Shown: positions 17,174 through 26,416 of the stretch, piece after piece
How the letters are laid out: each line of letters opens with the position of its first letter
How positions within the stretch are numbered: position 1 is the first letter of the stretch
Assembly: GCF_007858185.1 (NCBI RefSeq)
Contig: NZ_VFES01000006.1
Span: forward strand, 186,001 to 250,000
Source: Pseudomonas grimontii
GTDB taxonomy: Bacteria > Pseudomonadota > Gammaproteobacteria > Pseudomonadales > Pseudomonadaceae
Reading direction: 5' to 3'
DNA: 64,000 nucleotides
Translations under genes and position numbers: made by a program
Notes under the pieces: model-generated
Told to the model about the DNA's origin: nothing
Database searches by the model: none
The model's input: only the letters and a program-made list of their open reading frames with translations

Positions 17174-18655
17174 ATGACCACCGTCCGCACGCGCATCGCG
17201 CCATCGCCTACTGGGGATCCCCACGTCGGCACTGCCTACATCGCCTTGTTCAACTACTGCTTTGCCAAGCAGCACGGCGGTGAATTCATCCTGCGGATCG
17301 AAGACACCGACCAACTGCGCTCCACCCGCGAGTCGGAACAGCAGATTTTCGATGCCTTGCGCTGGTTGGGCATTACCTGGGCCGAAGGCCCGGACGTCGG
17401 TGGCCCGCACGGTCCATATCGCCAGAGCGAGCGTAGCGACATCTACAAGCAGTACACCCAGCAATTGGTCGACATGGGGCATGCGTTCCCATGCTTCTGC
17501 ACCGCAGAAGAACTCGACCAGATGCGCGCCGAGCAACAGGCCCGTGGCGAAACCCCACGCTACGATGGCCGCGCGCTGCTGCTGCCTCCCGAGGAAGTGG
17601 CCCGGCGCCTGGCCGCTGGTGAACCTCATGTGATCCGCATGAAGGTGCCGAGCGAAGGCGTGTGCGTGGTGCCGGACATGCTGCGCGGTGACGTCGAGAT
17701 CCCGTGGGATCGCATGGACATGCAGGTGTTGATGAAGACCGACGGCCTGCCGACGTACTTCCTGGCCAACGTGGTCGACGACCACTTGATGGGGATCACC
17801 CACGTATTGCGCGGTGAAGAATGGCTGCCATCGGCGCCGAAGCTGATCCTGCTTTACGAGTACTTCGGTTGGGAACAGCCACAACTGTGCTACATGCCGC
17901 TGCTGCGTAACCCGGACAAGAGCAAGCTGTCCAAGCGCAAGAACCCGACCTCGGTGACGTTCTACGAGCGCATGGGCTTCATGCCCGAAGCGATGCTCAA
18001 CTACCTGGGCCGTATGGGCTGGTCGATGCCGGACGAGCGCGAGAAGTTCTCGCTGCAGGAAATGGTCGATAACTTTGACTTGTCCCGCGTGTCCCTGGGC
18101 GGGCCGATCTTCGATATCGAGAAACTCTCGTGGCTCAATGGCCAGTGGCTGCGTGATTTGCCGGTGGAAGAGTTCGCCAGCCGCGTGCAGCAATGGGCGC
18201 TGAACCCTGAATACATGATGAAGATCGCGCCGTTGGTGCAGGGCAGGGTGGAGACGTTCAGCCAGGTCGCACCGTTGGCCAGCTTCTTCTTTGCCGGTGG
18301 CGTCACCCCGGATGCCAAGCTGTTCGAATCGAAGAAACTCTCGGGCGACCAGGTTCGCCAGCTGATGCAGTTGATCCTGTGGAAGCTGGAAAGCCTGCGC
18401 CAGTGGGAGAAGGACGCGATCACTGCGACGATCCAGGCGGTGGTCGAGTCCCTGGAGTTGAAATTGCGCGATGCCATGCCGCTGATGTTTGCCGCGATCA
18501 CCGGGCAGGCCAGTTCGGTGTCGGTGCTCGATGCGATGGAAATTCTCGGCCCGGACCTGACTCGTTTCCGCCTGCGCCAAGCCCTTGATTTGCTTGGTGG
18601 TGTATCGAAGAAAGAAAACAAAGAGTGGGAAAAACTGTTGGGCGCTATCGCTTAA
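17174..18655 (+). CDS. gltX: Glutamyl-tRNA synthetase
   Basis: A 493-residue class I aminoacyl-tRNA synthetase. The HIGH-type motif reads [13 protein letters not shown] (about residues 9-21) and the KMSKS-type motif reads KLSKRKN (about 251). Length is normal for the discriminating bacterial enzyme. It charges tRNA-Glu, and two tRNA-Glu genes lie just downstream. The start is ATG 17174; the longer reading runs through the REPIN. Confidence 0.96.
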   Translation: MTTVRTRIAPSPTGDPHVGTAYIALFNYCFAKQHGGEFILRIEDTDQLRSTRESEQQIFDALRWLGITWAEGPDVGGPHGPYRQSERSDIYKQYTQQLVDMGHAFPCFCTAEELDQMRAEQQARGETPRYDGRALLLPPEEVARRLAAGEPHVIRMKVPSEGVCVVPDMLRGDVEIPWDRMDMQVLMKTDGLPTYFLANVVDDHLMGITHVLRGEEWLPSAPKLILLYEYFGWEQPQLCYMPLLRNPDKSKLSKRKNPTSVTFYERMGFMPEAMLNYLGRMGWSMPDEREKFSLQEMVDNFDLSRVSLGGPIFDIEKLSWLNGQWLRDLPVEEFASRVQQWALNPEYMMKIAPLVQGRVETFSQVAPLASFFFAGGVTPDAKLFESKKLSGDQVRQLMQLILWKLESLRQWEKDAITATIQAVVESLELKLRDAMPLMFAAITGQASSVSVLDAMEILGPDLTRFRLRQALDLLGGVSKKENKEWEKLLGAIA

Positions 18656-18669
18656 GCCGTCCATTGCAG

Positions 18670-18701
18670 CGACGAAACCCAGGTTTTCCGGGGTTTCGTC
18701 G
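18670..18701 (+). terminator. Hairpin after gltX
   Basis: CGACGAAACCC / GGGTTTCGTCG is a perfect 11-bp stem 15 bp after the gltX stop. No T run follows, so it may be a terminator or only a 3' end stabiliser. Confidence 0.55.
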
Positions 18702-18752
18702 GTAAGTGATTGTTATCCCGGCAAAAAATTTTGGAAAATGTTGAAAATAAAT

Positions 18753-18781
18753 TTGACACGTTTCCAAACCGCCATTAAGAT
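18753..18781 (+). promoter_or_regulatory. Sigma-70 promoter of the tRNA-Ala/Glu operon
   Basis: TTGACA (18753-18758), 17-bp spacer, TAAGAT (18776-18781), 21 bp before the first tRNA. The next bases (TTCGCCCCGTCC) are GC-rich like a stringent discriminator. Confidence 0.75.
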
Positions 18782-18802
18782 TCGCCCCGTCCTCACCGAT
18801 GA

Positions 18803-18878
<76 letters not shown>

Positions 18879-18956
18879 ATTTGCAGGTTCAAGGTCTGGC
18901 CACACCGTCCTTGAATTGATCAGGTCTCAGCTCTGATCAGATGTACAGAAGGTTTT

Positions 18957-19032
18957 GTCCCCTTCGTCTAGTGGCCTAGGACACCGCCCTTTCACGGCGG
19001 TAACAGGGGTTCGAGTCCCCTAGGGGACGCCA
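18957..19032 (+). tRNA. tRNA-Glu (anticodon TTC), copy 1
   Basis: 76 nt, encoded CCA. Anticodon stem CCGCC/GGCGG, loop CTTTCAC. It lies downstream of gltX, whose product charges it. Confidence 0.96.
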
Positions 19033-19082
19033 GTTTCAACAAGCAGTTCGAAAGGTCTGCTGCGCCGCGAGGCGAAAAATCC

Positions 19083-19158
<76 letters not shown>

Positions 19159-19237
19159 ATTTGCAGGTTCAAGGTCTGGCCACACCGTCCTTGAATTGAT
19201 CAGGTCTCAGCACTGATCAGCTGTACAGAAGGTTTGT

Positions 19238-19313
19238 GTCCCCTTCGTCTAGTGGCCTAGGACACCGCCCTTTCACGGCGGTAACAGGGGTTCGAGTCCC
19301 CTAGGGGACGCCA
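19238..19313 (+). tRNA. tRNA-Glu (anticodon TTC), copy 2
   Basis: Identical to the copy at 18957-19032; last gene of the tRNA operon. Confidence 0.96.
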
Positions 19314-19319
19314 CGATTA

Positions 19320-19370
19320 CCCGCTCTGCGGGATTTTTAAGGGTCATTCAATTATTGAATGGCCCTTTTG
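19320..19370 (+). terminator. Double terminator of the tRNA operon
   Basis: CCCGC-tct-GCGGG followed by ATTTTT (19320-19338), then AAGGGTCATTCAA / TTGAATGGCCCTTTT (19339-19370). Confidence 0.85.
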
Positions 19371-19447
19371 TTTGTCTGGCGTTTGGCCAATTCTCTCCTC
19401 TATTCCATTCTTCTGTTCTGACCAGTGGTCATGCCTGTCGCTTGCGA

Positions 19448-19470
19448 AATATTATTATGGTAATAATATT
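19448..19470. promoter_or_regulatory. Palindromic operator before the TetR-family gene
   Basis: AATATTATTA-TGG-TAATAATATT is a perfect 10-bp inverted repeat 26 bp before the regulator's ATG. It is the likely binding site for that regulator (autoregulation inferred). Confidence 0.65.
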
Positions 19471-19495
19471 CAACCCATGAAGGACGGAGGCAACG

Positions 19496-20035
19496 ATGAA
19501 CGATAAAAAAGCGCAAACCCGCGAACGTATTCTGCAAGCCGCCAGCGCCGCGTTGGTCCAGCGTGGCCCGGTTGAGCCGAGCGTGGGTGAAGTCATGGGC
19601 GCGGCGGGGCTGACCGTCGGTGGTTTCTACGCGCACTTTGAAAGCAAGGACGCGTTGATGCTGGAGGCGTTCAGCCAGTTGTTGGCGCGGCGGCGTGCAT
19701 CTATCGACGATATGGATGCACAGCTTACGGGAGAGGAGCGCAGAGGTCTGGTGGCGGCGTTTTATCTGTCGCGCAAGCACCGCGACTCAACGGCGCAAGC
19801 GTGCCCGATCCCGGCCACCGTGGGCGAGATGGCGCGGCTGCCGGATGCCTTTCGCGATGCGCTGAACGAGCATGTGGAACTGATGGCTGCCCAACTCGCC
19901 GCCAGTCCCGAAGACACCGACAAAGCCTTGGCTGATATGGCGTTGATGATCGGTGGGCTGGCATTGGCACGCGCCCTGGGGTCGGGCGAGTTGTCGGACC
20001 GAGTGTTACGCGCTGCCAAGTCGGCTGTGCGTTAG
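19496..20035 (+). CDS. TetR/AcrR family regulator
   Basis: A 179-residue repressor-type protein. The N-terminal helix-turn-helix is typical: RERILQAASAALVQRG (about residues 10-25) and GLTVGGFYAHFESKDALMLEAF (about 41-62). The ligand domain is unlike any I can name. GGAGGCAACG precedes the ATG. The hydrolase gene starts 14 bp after its stop codon, so the regulator probably controls its own operon through the palindrome at 19448-19470. Confidence 0.85.
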   Translation: MNDKKAQTRERILQAASAALVQRGPVEPSVGEVMGAAGLTVGGFYAHFESKDALMLEAFSQLLARRRASIDDMDAQLTGEERRGLVAAFYLSRKHRDSTAQACPIPATVGEMARLPDAFRDALNEHVELMAAQLAASPEDTDKALADMALMIGGLALARALGSGELSDRVLRAAKSAVR

Positions 20036-20049
20036 AAGAGGGGGCAGGG

Positions 20050-20883
20050 ATGGGCACGTTAACCTGGATTCGTCGCTTCAACGGCACGCTGGGGCACCTG
20101 GCACCGCAAACGGTCGCCAACAAGATGCGTCGTGCCTTCATGACGCCGCGCGACCTGCCGCCACGTGACTGGGAACTGCCGCTGCTGGCGCAATCGGAAC
20201 GCATCACCTTGCGTTTCGGCCTGTCGGCGCTGCGCTGGGGCCAAGGCCCTGCGGTGTTGTTGATGCACGGCTGGGAAGGTCGGCCAACCCAGTTCGCCAG
20301 CTTGATCACCGCGTTGATAGACAACGGTTATTCCGTGATTGCCCTGGACGGTCCTGCCCATGGCCACTCGCCGGGGCGTGAAGCCCATGTGCTGCTCTTC
20401 GCCCGAGCCATGTTGGAGGCGCCTGCCGAATTACCGCCGCTGCACGCTGTGATCGGCCATTCCATGGGCGGCGCCAGTGCGATGCTGGCGGTGCAGTTGG
20501 GATTGCGTACCGAAGCGTTGGTGAGCATCGCCGCCCCGTCACGCTTTTTGGATGTGCTGCGCGGTTTTACCACGATGGTCGGTCTGCCGGCGCGCGCACG
20601 CTCGGCATTTATCCAGGAGGTGGAGTTGACGTTCGGAATGCCGCTCAAGCACTTGGATGTGGCGCATTACCAGATGAATATCCCCGGGCTGGTCGTGCAC
20701 GCCGAAGACGATACCTTCGTTCCGGTCAAGGCGTCTCAAGCCATCCACGACGCCTGGTTCGACAGCCGTCTGCTGCGCCTGGAGCAGGGCGGGCACCAGA
20801 AAGTGCTGGCCGACCCCCGAGTGATCGAGGGTGTGCTGACGCTGTTGGCCGGTCGTCGTTTACAGGACCGGCAAACCGCCTGA
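20050..20883 (+). CDS. Alpha/beta hydrolase
   Basis: A 277-residue serine hydrolase. Oxyanion region LLMHGWEGRPTQF (about residues 76-88), nucleophile elbow GHSMGG (about 137-142), acid in HAEDDTFVP (about 218) and His in GGHQKVLADP (about 247). Substrate unknown. It sits between a TetR-type gene and an acyl-CoA thioesterase-like gene on the same strand, which suggests a lipid or acyl-ester role. Confidence 0.8.
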   Translation: MGTLTWIRRFNGTLGHLAPQTVANKMRRAFMTPRDLPPRDWELPLLAQSERITLRFGLSALRWGQGPAVLLMHGWEGRPTQFASLITALIDNGYSVIALDGPAHGHSPGREAHVLLFARAMLEAPAELPPLHAVIGHSMGGASAMLAVQLGLRTEALVSIAAPSRFLDVLRGFTTMVGLPARARSAFIQEVELTFGMPLKHLDVAHYQMNIPGLVVHAEDDTFVPVKASQAIHDAWFDSRLLRLEQGGHQKVLADPRVIEGVLTLLAGRRLQDRQTA

Positions 20884-20922
20884 TACACTGCCCCGCCGAC
20901 ATTAATCGACTGGGAGCAAGGC

Positions 20923-21363
20923 ATGGGCTGGGATTTGGCAACGCCGTTTATCATCGATCTGCAGGTCGCCCCTGAAGACATCGACGGCCTGGGGCACGCC
21001 AATAACGCGGTGTACGTGTCCTGGCTGGAACGCTGCGCCTGGCGCCATTCCCAGCGCCTGGGGCTGGGGCTGGACCTCACCGAGTACCGTCGCCTGGACC
21101 GCGCCATGGCGGTGGTGCGCCATGAAATCGATTACCTGGCGGCGGGCTACGAAGGCGATGAGCTGCAGCTGGCCACCTGGATCGTCGACTGGGACCAGCG
21201 CCTGAAAATGACCCGTCGCTTTCAACTGGTACGCCCGCGTGACGGTGCTACCTTGCTGCGCGCGCAAACCACCTTTGTCTGCATCGAACTGTCCACCGGC
21301 AAGCCCAAACGCATGCCGGCGGAGTTTCTCGACGGTTATGGTCCGGCCCTGACAGGGGGTTAA
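20923..21363 (+). CDS. Acyl-CoA thioesterase, 4HBT hot-dog fold
   Basis: A 146-residue single hot-dog protein. The 4-hydroxybenzoyl-CoA thioesterase signature is present: DGLGHANNAVYVSWLERC (about residues 17-34), where the usual Asp of D-x-x-G-H-x-N is conserved. GGAG precedes the ATG. It probably hydrolyses acyl-CoA; the chain-length preference cannot be read. Confidence 0.8.
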   Translation: MGWDLATPFIIDLQVAPEDIDGLGHANNAVYVSWLERCAWRHSQRLGLGLDLTEYRRLDRAMAVVRHEIDYLAAGYEGDELQLATWIVDWDQRLKMTRRFQLVRPRDGATLLRAQTTFVCIELSTGKPKRMPAEFLDGYGPALTGG

Positions 21364-21418
21364 CGGTTGCCGTGGGAAACCCAGTAAACTGCGCCACGAT
21401 TTTTGTTGAGTGTTTTCC

Positions 21419-22441
21419 ATGCAAATTGCTTTGGCGCCCATGGAGGGGTTGGTCGACAACATCCTGCGGGACGTGCTGACCCGCGTGGGCGGTATCGACT
21501 GGTGCGTAACCGAGTTCATCCGTGTCAACGACCGCCTGCTCACCCCGGCGTATTTCCACAAGCTCGCCCCGGAACTGCTGCACGGTGCCCACACTGCGGC
21601 CGGCGTGCCGTTGCGCGTGCAACTGCTTGGCTCCGACCCGGTGTGCCTGGCGGAAAACGCCGCCCTGGCCTGCGAGCTGGGCTCCGAGGTGATCGACCTG
21701 AACTTTGGCTGCCCGGCCAAGACCGTCAATAAATCCCGTGGCGGTGCGGTGCTGCTCAAGGAGCCGGAGCTGCTCAACCAGATCGTCGAACACGTACGCC
21801 GCGCCGTGCCGGCCCATATCCCGGTGACCGCCAAGATGCGCCTGGGCTTCGACAGTCCGGATGGCGCGCTGGTGTGTGCCACGGCTTTGGCCGAAGGCGG
21901 CGCGGCGCATATCGTGGTGCATGCGCGGACCAAGACGGACGGTTACAAGCCGCCAGCCCATTGGGAGTGGATCCCGCGCGTGCAGGAGGTGGTCAAGGTG
22001 CCGGTGTTCGCCAACGGGGATATCTGGAGCGTCGAAGACTGGCGGCGTTGCCGCGAAATCAGTGGCGTCGAGGACATCATGTTGGGCCGCGGCCTGGTAT
22101 CACGCCCTGATCTCGCCCGGCAAATTGCTGCCGCCCGCGCGGGCGAAGAGGTGGTGGAGATGAGCTGGGCACAGATGCAGCCGATGCTTCAGGCGTTCTG
22201 GACGCAATCGGTGGCGCAGTTGACTGAGCGCCAGGCGCCGGGTCGTTTGAAGCAGTGGCTGGCAATGCTGACCCGCAATTATCCGGAGGCGGTGGAGTTG
22301 TTTACCGCCATGCGTCGTGAGACTGACCTGCAGCAAGTCAGCCGACTGCTCGGCATGGCTCATCCCGAAGCGGCTTTGCCTTCTGTAGGAGCGAGCTTGC
22401 TCGCGAAGGACGTCAACGATAACGCAGGCATCTTGATTTAA
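21419..22441 (+). CDS. dusC: tRNA-dihydrouridine(16) synthase
   Basis: A 340-residue FMN enzyme that reduces uridine 16 in t[23 protein letters not shown] opens the TIM barrel, the catalytic Cys lies in [16 protein letters not shown] (about residue 98), and FMN contacts occur in [13 protein letters not shown] and FANGDIW. DusC is recognised by the [14 protein letters not shown] sequence. The last 18 residues ([19 protein letters not shown] region) are encoded by a GIII REP, so the C terminus has been extended by a repeat. The start is ATG 21419. Confidence 0.9.
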   Translation: MQIALAPMEGLVDNILRDVLTRVGGIDWCVTEFIRVNDRLLTPAYFHKLAPELLHGAHTAAGVPLRVQLLGSDPVCLAENAALACELGSEVIDLNFGCPAKTVNKSRGGAVLLKEPELLNQIVEHVRRAVPAHIPVTAKMRLGFDSPDGALVCATALAEGGAAHIVVHARTKTDGYKPPAHWEWIPRVQEVVKVPVFANGDIWSVEDWRRCREISGVEDIMLGRGLVSRPDLARQIAAARAGEEVVEMSWAQMQPMLQAFWTQSVAQLTERQAPGRLKQWLAMLTRNYPEAVELFTAMRRETDLQQVSRLLGMAHPEAALPSVGASLLAKDVNDNAGILI

Positions 22442-22472
22442 CGCGGTGTCTTTGGATTTTTCGCGAGCAAGG
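22383..22472. repeat. REPIN, GIII type, overlapping the dusC 3' end
   Basis: TGTAGGAGCGAGCTTGCTCGCGA at 22384-22406 is a complete REP inside the dusC frame; a truncated inverted partner TCGCGAGCAAG lies at 22461-22471. Confidence 0.8.
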
Positions 22473-22646
22473 GTACGTAGGCGCATGAGGCGCCCTTTTT
22501 TGTGGTTTGTATTTCGTTGTTACATGGGGCGCCGGAACCTCCGAGAAGCTATCGGTCACTGATGGTAAGTAAAAATTTCATTAACTGGCTTGGTTAAGGG
22601 GAGTTTTACTTTTTATAAGTTGGCCAACTTCATAGGAGCAACACTC

Positions 22647-22976
22647 ATGTTAGATCGCATTTTTAACCTGCTTTCCTCACCCCCAACACCGTCGGATCAG
22701 ACATACAGCCAAAATTTTGACTCGATGCACTCGGCAGCGCCAAGGGGGGCTGACGGTAGGATTCATTTCGATCACTGCCATCCACGACGGTCCTGCCGCC
22801 CCCCACCGTCCTGCAATGCGGTTCTGCCACAGCCTGCAAAAAAGGGTGGCTTCCTAAGTAAGCTTTTTGGCGGTATTGGCAATGCTCTTAGCAACATCTT
22901 CAAACCGATTACGAGTGCCATTAGCGGTATTGCCAGCTTTTTCAGCAATCTCAACCCGTTTAAGGGATTGTTCTGA
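22647..22976 (+). CDS. Unrecognised small protein with amphipathic C terminus, 109 aa
   Basis: Starts at ATG 22647 with TAGGAGC upstream. Residues 1-65 are polar with His, Cys and Pro (HFDHCHPRRSCRPPPSC). From about residue 66 it changes to KKGGFLSKLFGGIGNALSNI and continues as a run of Gly, Ser, Phe and Ile ending NPFKGLF. This second half looks like membrane-active or pore-forming peptides. Base composition is AT-richer than neighbours. No partner gene is adjacent. Function unknown; a secreted or self-toxic peptide is only one reading. Confidence 0.6.
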   Translation: MLDRIFNLLSSPPTPSDQTYSQNFDSMHSAAPRGADGRIHFDHCHPRRSCRPPPSCNAVLPQPAKKGGFLSKLFGGIGNALSNIFKPITSAISGIASFFSNLNPFKGLF

Positions 22977-23071
22977 GTGCTGATGTGCTTGCATGGTGAA
23001 GCCATCGTGTCGCTCTATATTTTTTAGTTGTTGAATAAGCGGCCACCCGCCCATGATTGGGTGGCCGCCAA

Positions 23072-26000
23072 TCACCCCAGCAGTTGTTTAAACTGATCCA
23101 GCGGCAGCGGCCTGCTGTGCAAATACCCCTGATACAAATGGCAGCCCAATCCCTGCAAAAACGCCAACTGTTCCGCTGTTTCCACCCCTTCGGCAATGAC
23201 CTCCAGATTCAAGCTACTCGCCATGGCCACAATCGCCCGGATGATTTCCGCATCGTTCGGATCATGAGTCGCATCCCGCACAAACGATTGATCGATTTTC
23301 AGCGCATCCACCGGCAGGCGCTTGAGGTAGGTCAGCGATGAGTAGCCGGTGCCGAAGTCATCCATGGCAAAACTGACGCCGAGCTTTTTCAGGCGGCGCA
23401 TCTTGGCCACGGTGTCGTCGAGGTTCTGAATCACGATACCTTCGGTGATTTCCAACTTCAGCAGGTTGTAGGGCAGCTGATGCCGCTTGAGGCTGCGCTC
23501 CACCCGTTCCACAAAGTCGTTCTGACGAAACTGCCGGGGGCTGATGTTGACGCACAGGCTGAAGTTCAGCGGGTCCACCAGGCCTTCAGCAATCAGCTGT
23601 GCAAAGGCGGCGCAGGCCTCATCGAGGATCCAGGTACCGACTTCGAGGATCAGGCCGCTGTCCTCCAGGACCTTGATGAATTCGGACGGCGACTGCGCGC
23701 CCAGCTGCGGATGCTGCCAGCGCACCAGGGCCTCGGCGCCGACGATCTTGTTGCCGCGCGCATCCACCTGGGGTTGGTAATGCACGCTGAACTCGCCGCG
23801 TGACAGGGCCAGGCGCAGGTCGGTTTCCATGCGCAGGCGCTCGCTGGCGGCTTTTTGCATGCTGTTGTGGAACATCTGCGTGGTGTTGCGCCCCGAGTCC
23901 TTGGCCCGGTACAGCGCGATGTCGGCGCGCTTTAGGAGGTCGGCCGGGGTCGTGCCATGGTCTGGAATCAATGCCACGCCGATGCTTGGCGTGACCTGCA
24001 GGCGATGGCCATCGAGGAACATCGGCTCCGACAGCAATTCGCGCAGGGTATCGGCCAGTTCCTGCACCTGGGCGCTGACTTGCGGGCGCGTGCCGTCCAG
24101 GCCGCTGAGCAGCACCACGAATTCGTCGCCGCCCAGGCGCGCGACCGTGTCCTCCATGCGCACGCTGGCTTCCAGGCGTGCCGTGACGATTTTCAGCACG
24201 GTGTCGCCCACCGGGTGGCCGAGGGAATCGTTGATGTGCTTGAAATGGTCGAGGTCAAGAAACAGCAGGGCGCCGCGCAGGTTATGGCGCTTGAGCAAGG
24301 CAATCTGTTGGCTCAGGCGATTCATCAGCAGCGCACGGTTAGGCAGGTTGGTCAGCGGGTCGTGATACGCCAGGTGACGAATCTGCGCCTGGGCGTTTTT
24401 CAGCAGGCTCACGTCCCGTGCGGTCAGGAGCAGGCACGGGGTTTCATTGAGGGTGATCGGTTCGACCGACACCTCCACCGCCAATACGTCGCCGCGCTTG
24501 TTGCACCAGAGCATTTCCAGGTGATGGATGCGCCCCTTGATCTGCAATTCGGCCAATAAGGCCGCGCGCTGGTTTTCATCGGCCCAGATGCCGATCTGGT
24601 ACAGCGTCAGGCCGATGGCTTCTTCGGCGCGATAGCCGGTAAGGCGGCAGAAGCCGTCGTTGACCTCCACGTAACGGCCGGTATCGCGCTCGGTGATGGA
24701 TATGGCGTCAGGGCTGGAATGGAAGGCCTTGGCGAACTTCTCCTCGCTGGCCTTCAGCGCGGCCTCCGAGCGTTGTTGCTGGGTGATGTCGCGCAACGTG
24801 GTGACGATGCACGGCTGGTCGCCCACCTTGATCAGTCGGCTGGAAATCATGCAGGTCAGGGTCTGGCCGTTCTTGTGGTGCACCACGATGGCCACATTGC
24901 TCAGCGCCTGATCGCGAATCACCTGTTCGATACGCTGCAGGCGCTTGCTTGACTCGTCCCACAGGCCGATCTGCTCGGCGCTCTTGTCGATCACCTCGGC
25001 CGCCGTCCAGCCAAAGATCTGGGTAAAGGCGGGGTTGATCTCGATGAACGCGCCGCTGTCCAGGCAGGTGACGCAGATGGGGTCGGGGCTGGCCTGGAAC
25101 AGGCTGGCGAACTTTTCTTCGGAGGCGGTCAGGCGTTGTTCGCGCTCCACCTGGTCGGTGATGTCCAGCAGGGTGCCGGCCATGCGCAGCGGCGCCCCTT
25201 GTTCATCGCGGTAGAGGCGGGCGCGGCTTTCCAGGTAGCGCGAGCTGCCGTCTTCCAGCTGCACACGGTAAGTCAGTTGATAATTGCCGGCCGGGCCTTC
25301 GCGCAGGGTGCGATAGGCGTTACGCATGTTCTCGCGTTCTTGCGTGGGCATGCCCTCGAAAAACGCCTCGAAGGATTCATGAAAGGGCTCGGGGGGCAGG
25401 CCGTGCAGTTGCGCGGCGCGGGCCGAGCCGTAGAGCAAGCCGGTGGGGATATGCCAGTCCCAGGTGCCTAGTTGCGCCGAGTCCAGGGCCAGGTCCAGGC
25501 GCTCCTGGCTGTCCTTGAGGGCATTTTCGGCGTTTTTGCGCTCGGTGGTGTCGAGAAAGGTGCTGAGCAAATAAGCCTCGCCCTCCAGTTCGACCTTTTG
25601 TGCACTGAGGGTGCCATCGTGGATCTGGCCGTTGCTGGCGCAGAACTGCACTTCCATGGTGATGGGCTCACCCTTGCGCTGGGTGGCCTGGACCAGTTGC
25701 GCGCGTTGTTCGGGGTGCCGCCACAGGCCCAGGTCCAGGGTGGTGCGGCCGATGGCATCGGCCACCGGCCAGCCGAAGAGCATCTCGAAATACTGGTTGG
25801 CTTCACTGATCAGGCCGTCGGACTGGCGGGTCAACAGCACCATGTTCGGGCACAGGTGAAACAAGGTGGCGAAGCGTTTTTCGGAATGGCTGAGGGCGTG
25901 CTCCCGCTCGCGCTGGCGCGTGGTTTCGCGGATCACGCCGATCATGCGGCGCCGGCCGGCCTTGTCCGGTGCCAGGCTGCCATTGATCTCCAGCCAGTGA

Positions 26001-26350
26001 TGAGTGCCGTCCGGCCATTGGATGTGATGGTGCATGGCCTGCTCGAACGGCTCGCCGGCCAGCACCGCATGAAAGGCCCGCACCACCCTGGATCGATCCG
26101 ACGGCGCAAGCAGGTCGAGGTAATCCAGGTCCTTGGGCAGCGGCTGGCGCGGGTCGAAGCCGAACAGTGCCTGGGTGCCCCGTGACCAGCTGATACGGCC
26201 CGTGTCGATTTCCCAGCACCATGCGCCCAGCCGCGCAGCATTAAGGGCTGCCAGCAGTTGTGGCGCGCTCTCCCAGCGTTGTTCCGCCTGTTGAGGGTCC
26301 AGGGCGTAAATACGGGGCAGGGGTGGCACAGGGTCGACGGGGTTGCGCAT
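23072..26350 (-). CDS. Five-PAS GGDEF-EAL cyclic-di-GMP protein
   Basis: A 1092-residue cytoplasmic sensor with no membrane segment. Five PAS domains lie at about 30-150, 150-275, 275-405, 405-530 and 530-655. The GGDEF domain (about 660-820) has an intact GGDEF and an RMED inhibitory site five residues before it, so a cyclase is plausible. The EAL domain (about 835-1085) keeps EALVRW and MDDFGTGYSSLTYL, so phosphodiesterase activity is plausible too. Which activity dominates cannot be read. The start is ATG 26350 (TTG 26356 is also in frame). The strand is shared with the LysR gene 67 bp upstream. Confidence 0.9.
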   Translation of the reverse strand: MRNPVDPVPPLPRIYALDPQQAEQRWESAPQLLAALNAARLGAWCWEIDTGRISWSRGTQALFGFDPRQPLPKDLDYLDLLAPSDRSRVVRAFHAVLAGEPFEQAMHHHIQWPDGTHHWLEINGSLAPDKAGRRRMIGVIRETTRQREREHALSHSEKRFATLFHLCPNMVLLTRQSDGLISEANQYFEMLFGWPVADAIGRTTLDLGLWRHPEQRAQLVQATQRKGEPITMEVQFCASNGQIHDGTLSAQKVELEGEAYLLSTFLDTTERKNAENALKDSQERLDLALDSAQLGTWDWHIPTGLLYGSARAAQLHGLPPEPFHESFEAFFEGMPTQERENMRNAYRTLREGPAGNYQLTYRVQLEDGSSRYLESRARLYRDEQGAPLRMAGTLLDITDQVEREQRLTASEEKFASLFQASPDPICVTCLDSGAFIEINPAFTQIFGWTAAEVIDKSAEQIGLWDESSKRLQRIEQVIRDQALSNVAIVVHHKNGQTLTCMISSRLIKVGDQPCIVTTLRDITQQQRSEAALKASEEKFAKAFHSSPDAISITERDTGRYVEVNDGFCRLTGYRAEEAIGLTLYQIGIWADENQRAALLAELQIKGRIHHLEMLWCNKRGDVLAVEVSVEPITLNETPCLLLTARDVSLLKNAQAQIRHLAYHDPLTNLPNRALLMNRLSQQIALLKRHNLRGALLFLDLDHFKHINDSLGHPVGDTVLKIVTARLEASVRMEDTVARLGGDEFVVLLSGLDGTRPQVSAQVQELADTLRELLSEPMFLDGHRLQVTPSIGVALIPDHGTTPADLLKRADIALYRAKDSGRNTTQMFHNSMQKAASERLRMETDLRLALSRGEFSVHYQPQVDARGNKIVGAEALVRWQHPQLGAQSPSEFIKVLEDSGLILEVGTWILDEACAAFAQLIAEGLVDPLNFSLCVNISPRQFRQNDFVERVERSLKRHQLPYNLLKLEITEGIVIQNLDDTVAKMRRLKKLGVSFAMDDFGTGYSSLTYLKRLPVDALKIDQSFVRDATHDPNDAEIIRAIVAMASSLNLEVIAEGVETAEQLAFLQGLGCHLYQGYLHSRPLPLDQFKQLLG

Positions 26351-26416
26351 TATCAAAGGGCCTTGGCTCGATGGGCAAACAGCGCGGGTTGACTCAGAAC
26401 CCGAGGCCGCACGGCG

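Noticed and set aside
18670..18701. gltX hairpin as a T-box leader of the tRNA operon
   Set aside because: It follows gltX, lacks T-box sequence, and the tRNA promoter is downstream of it.
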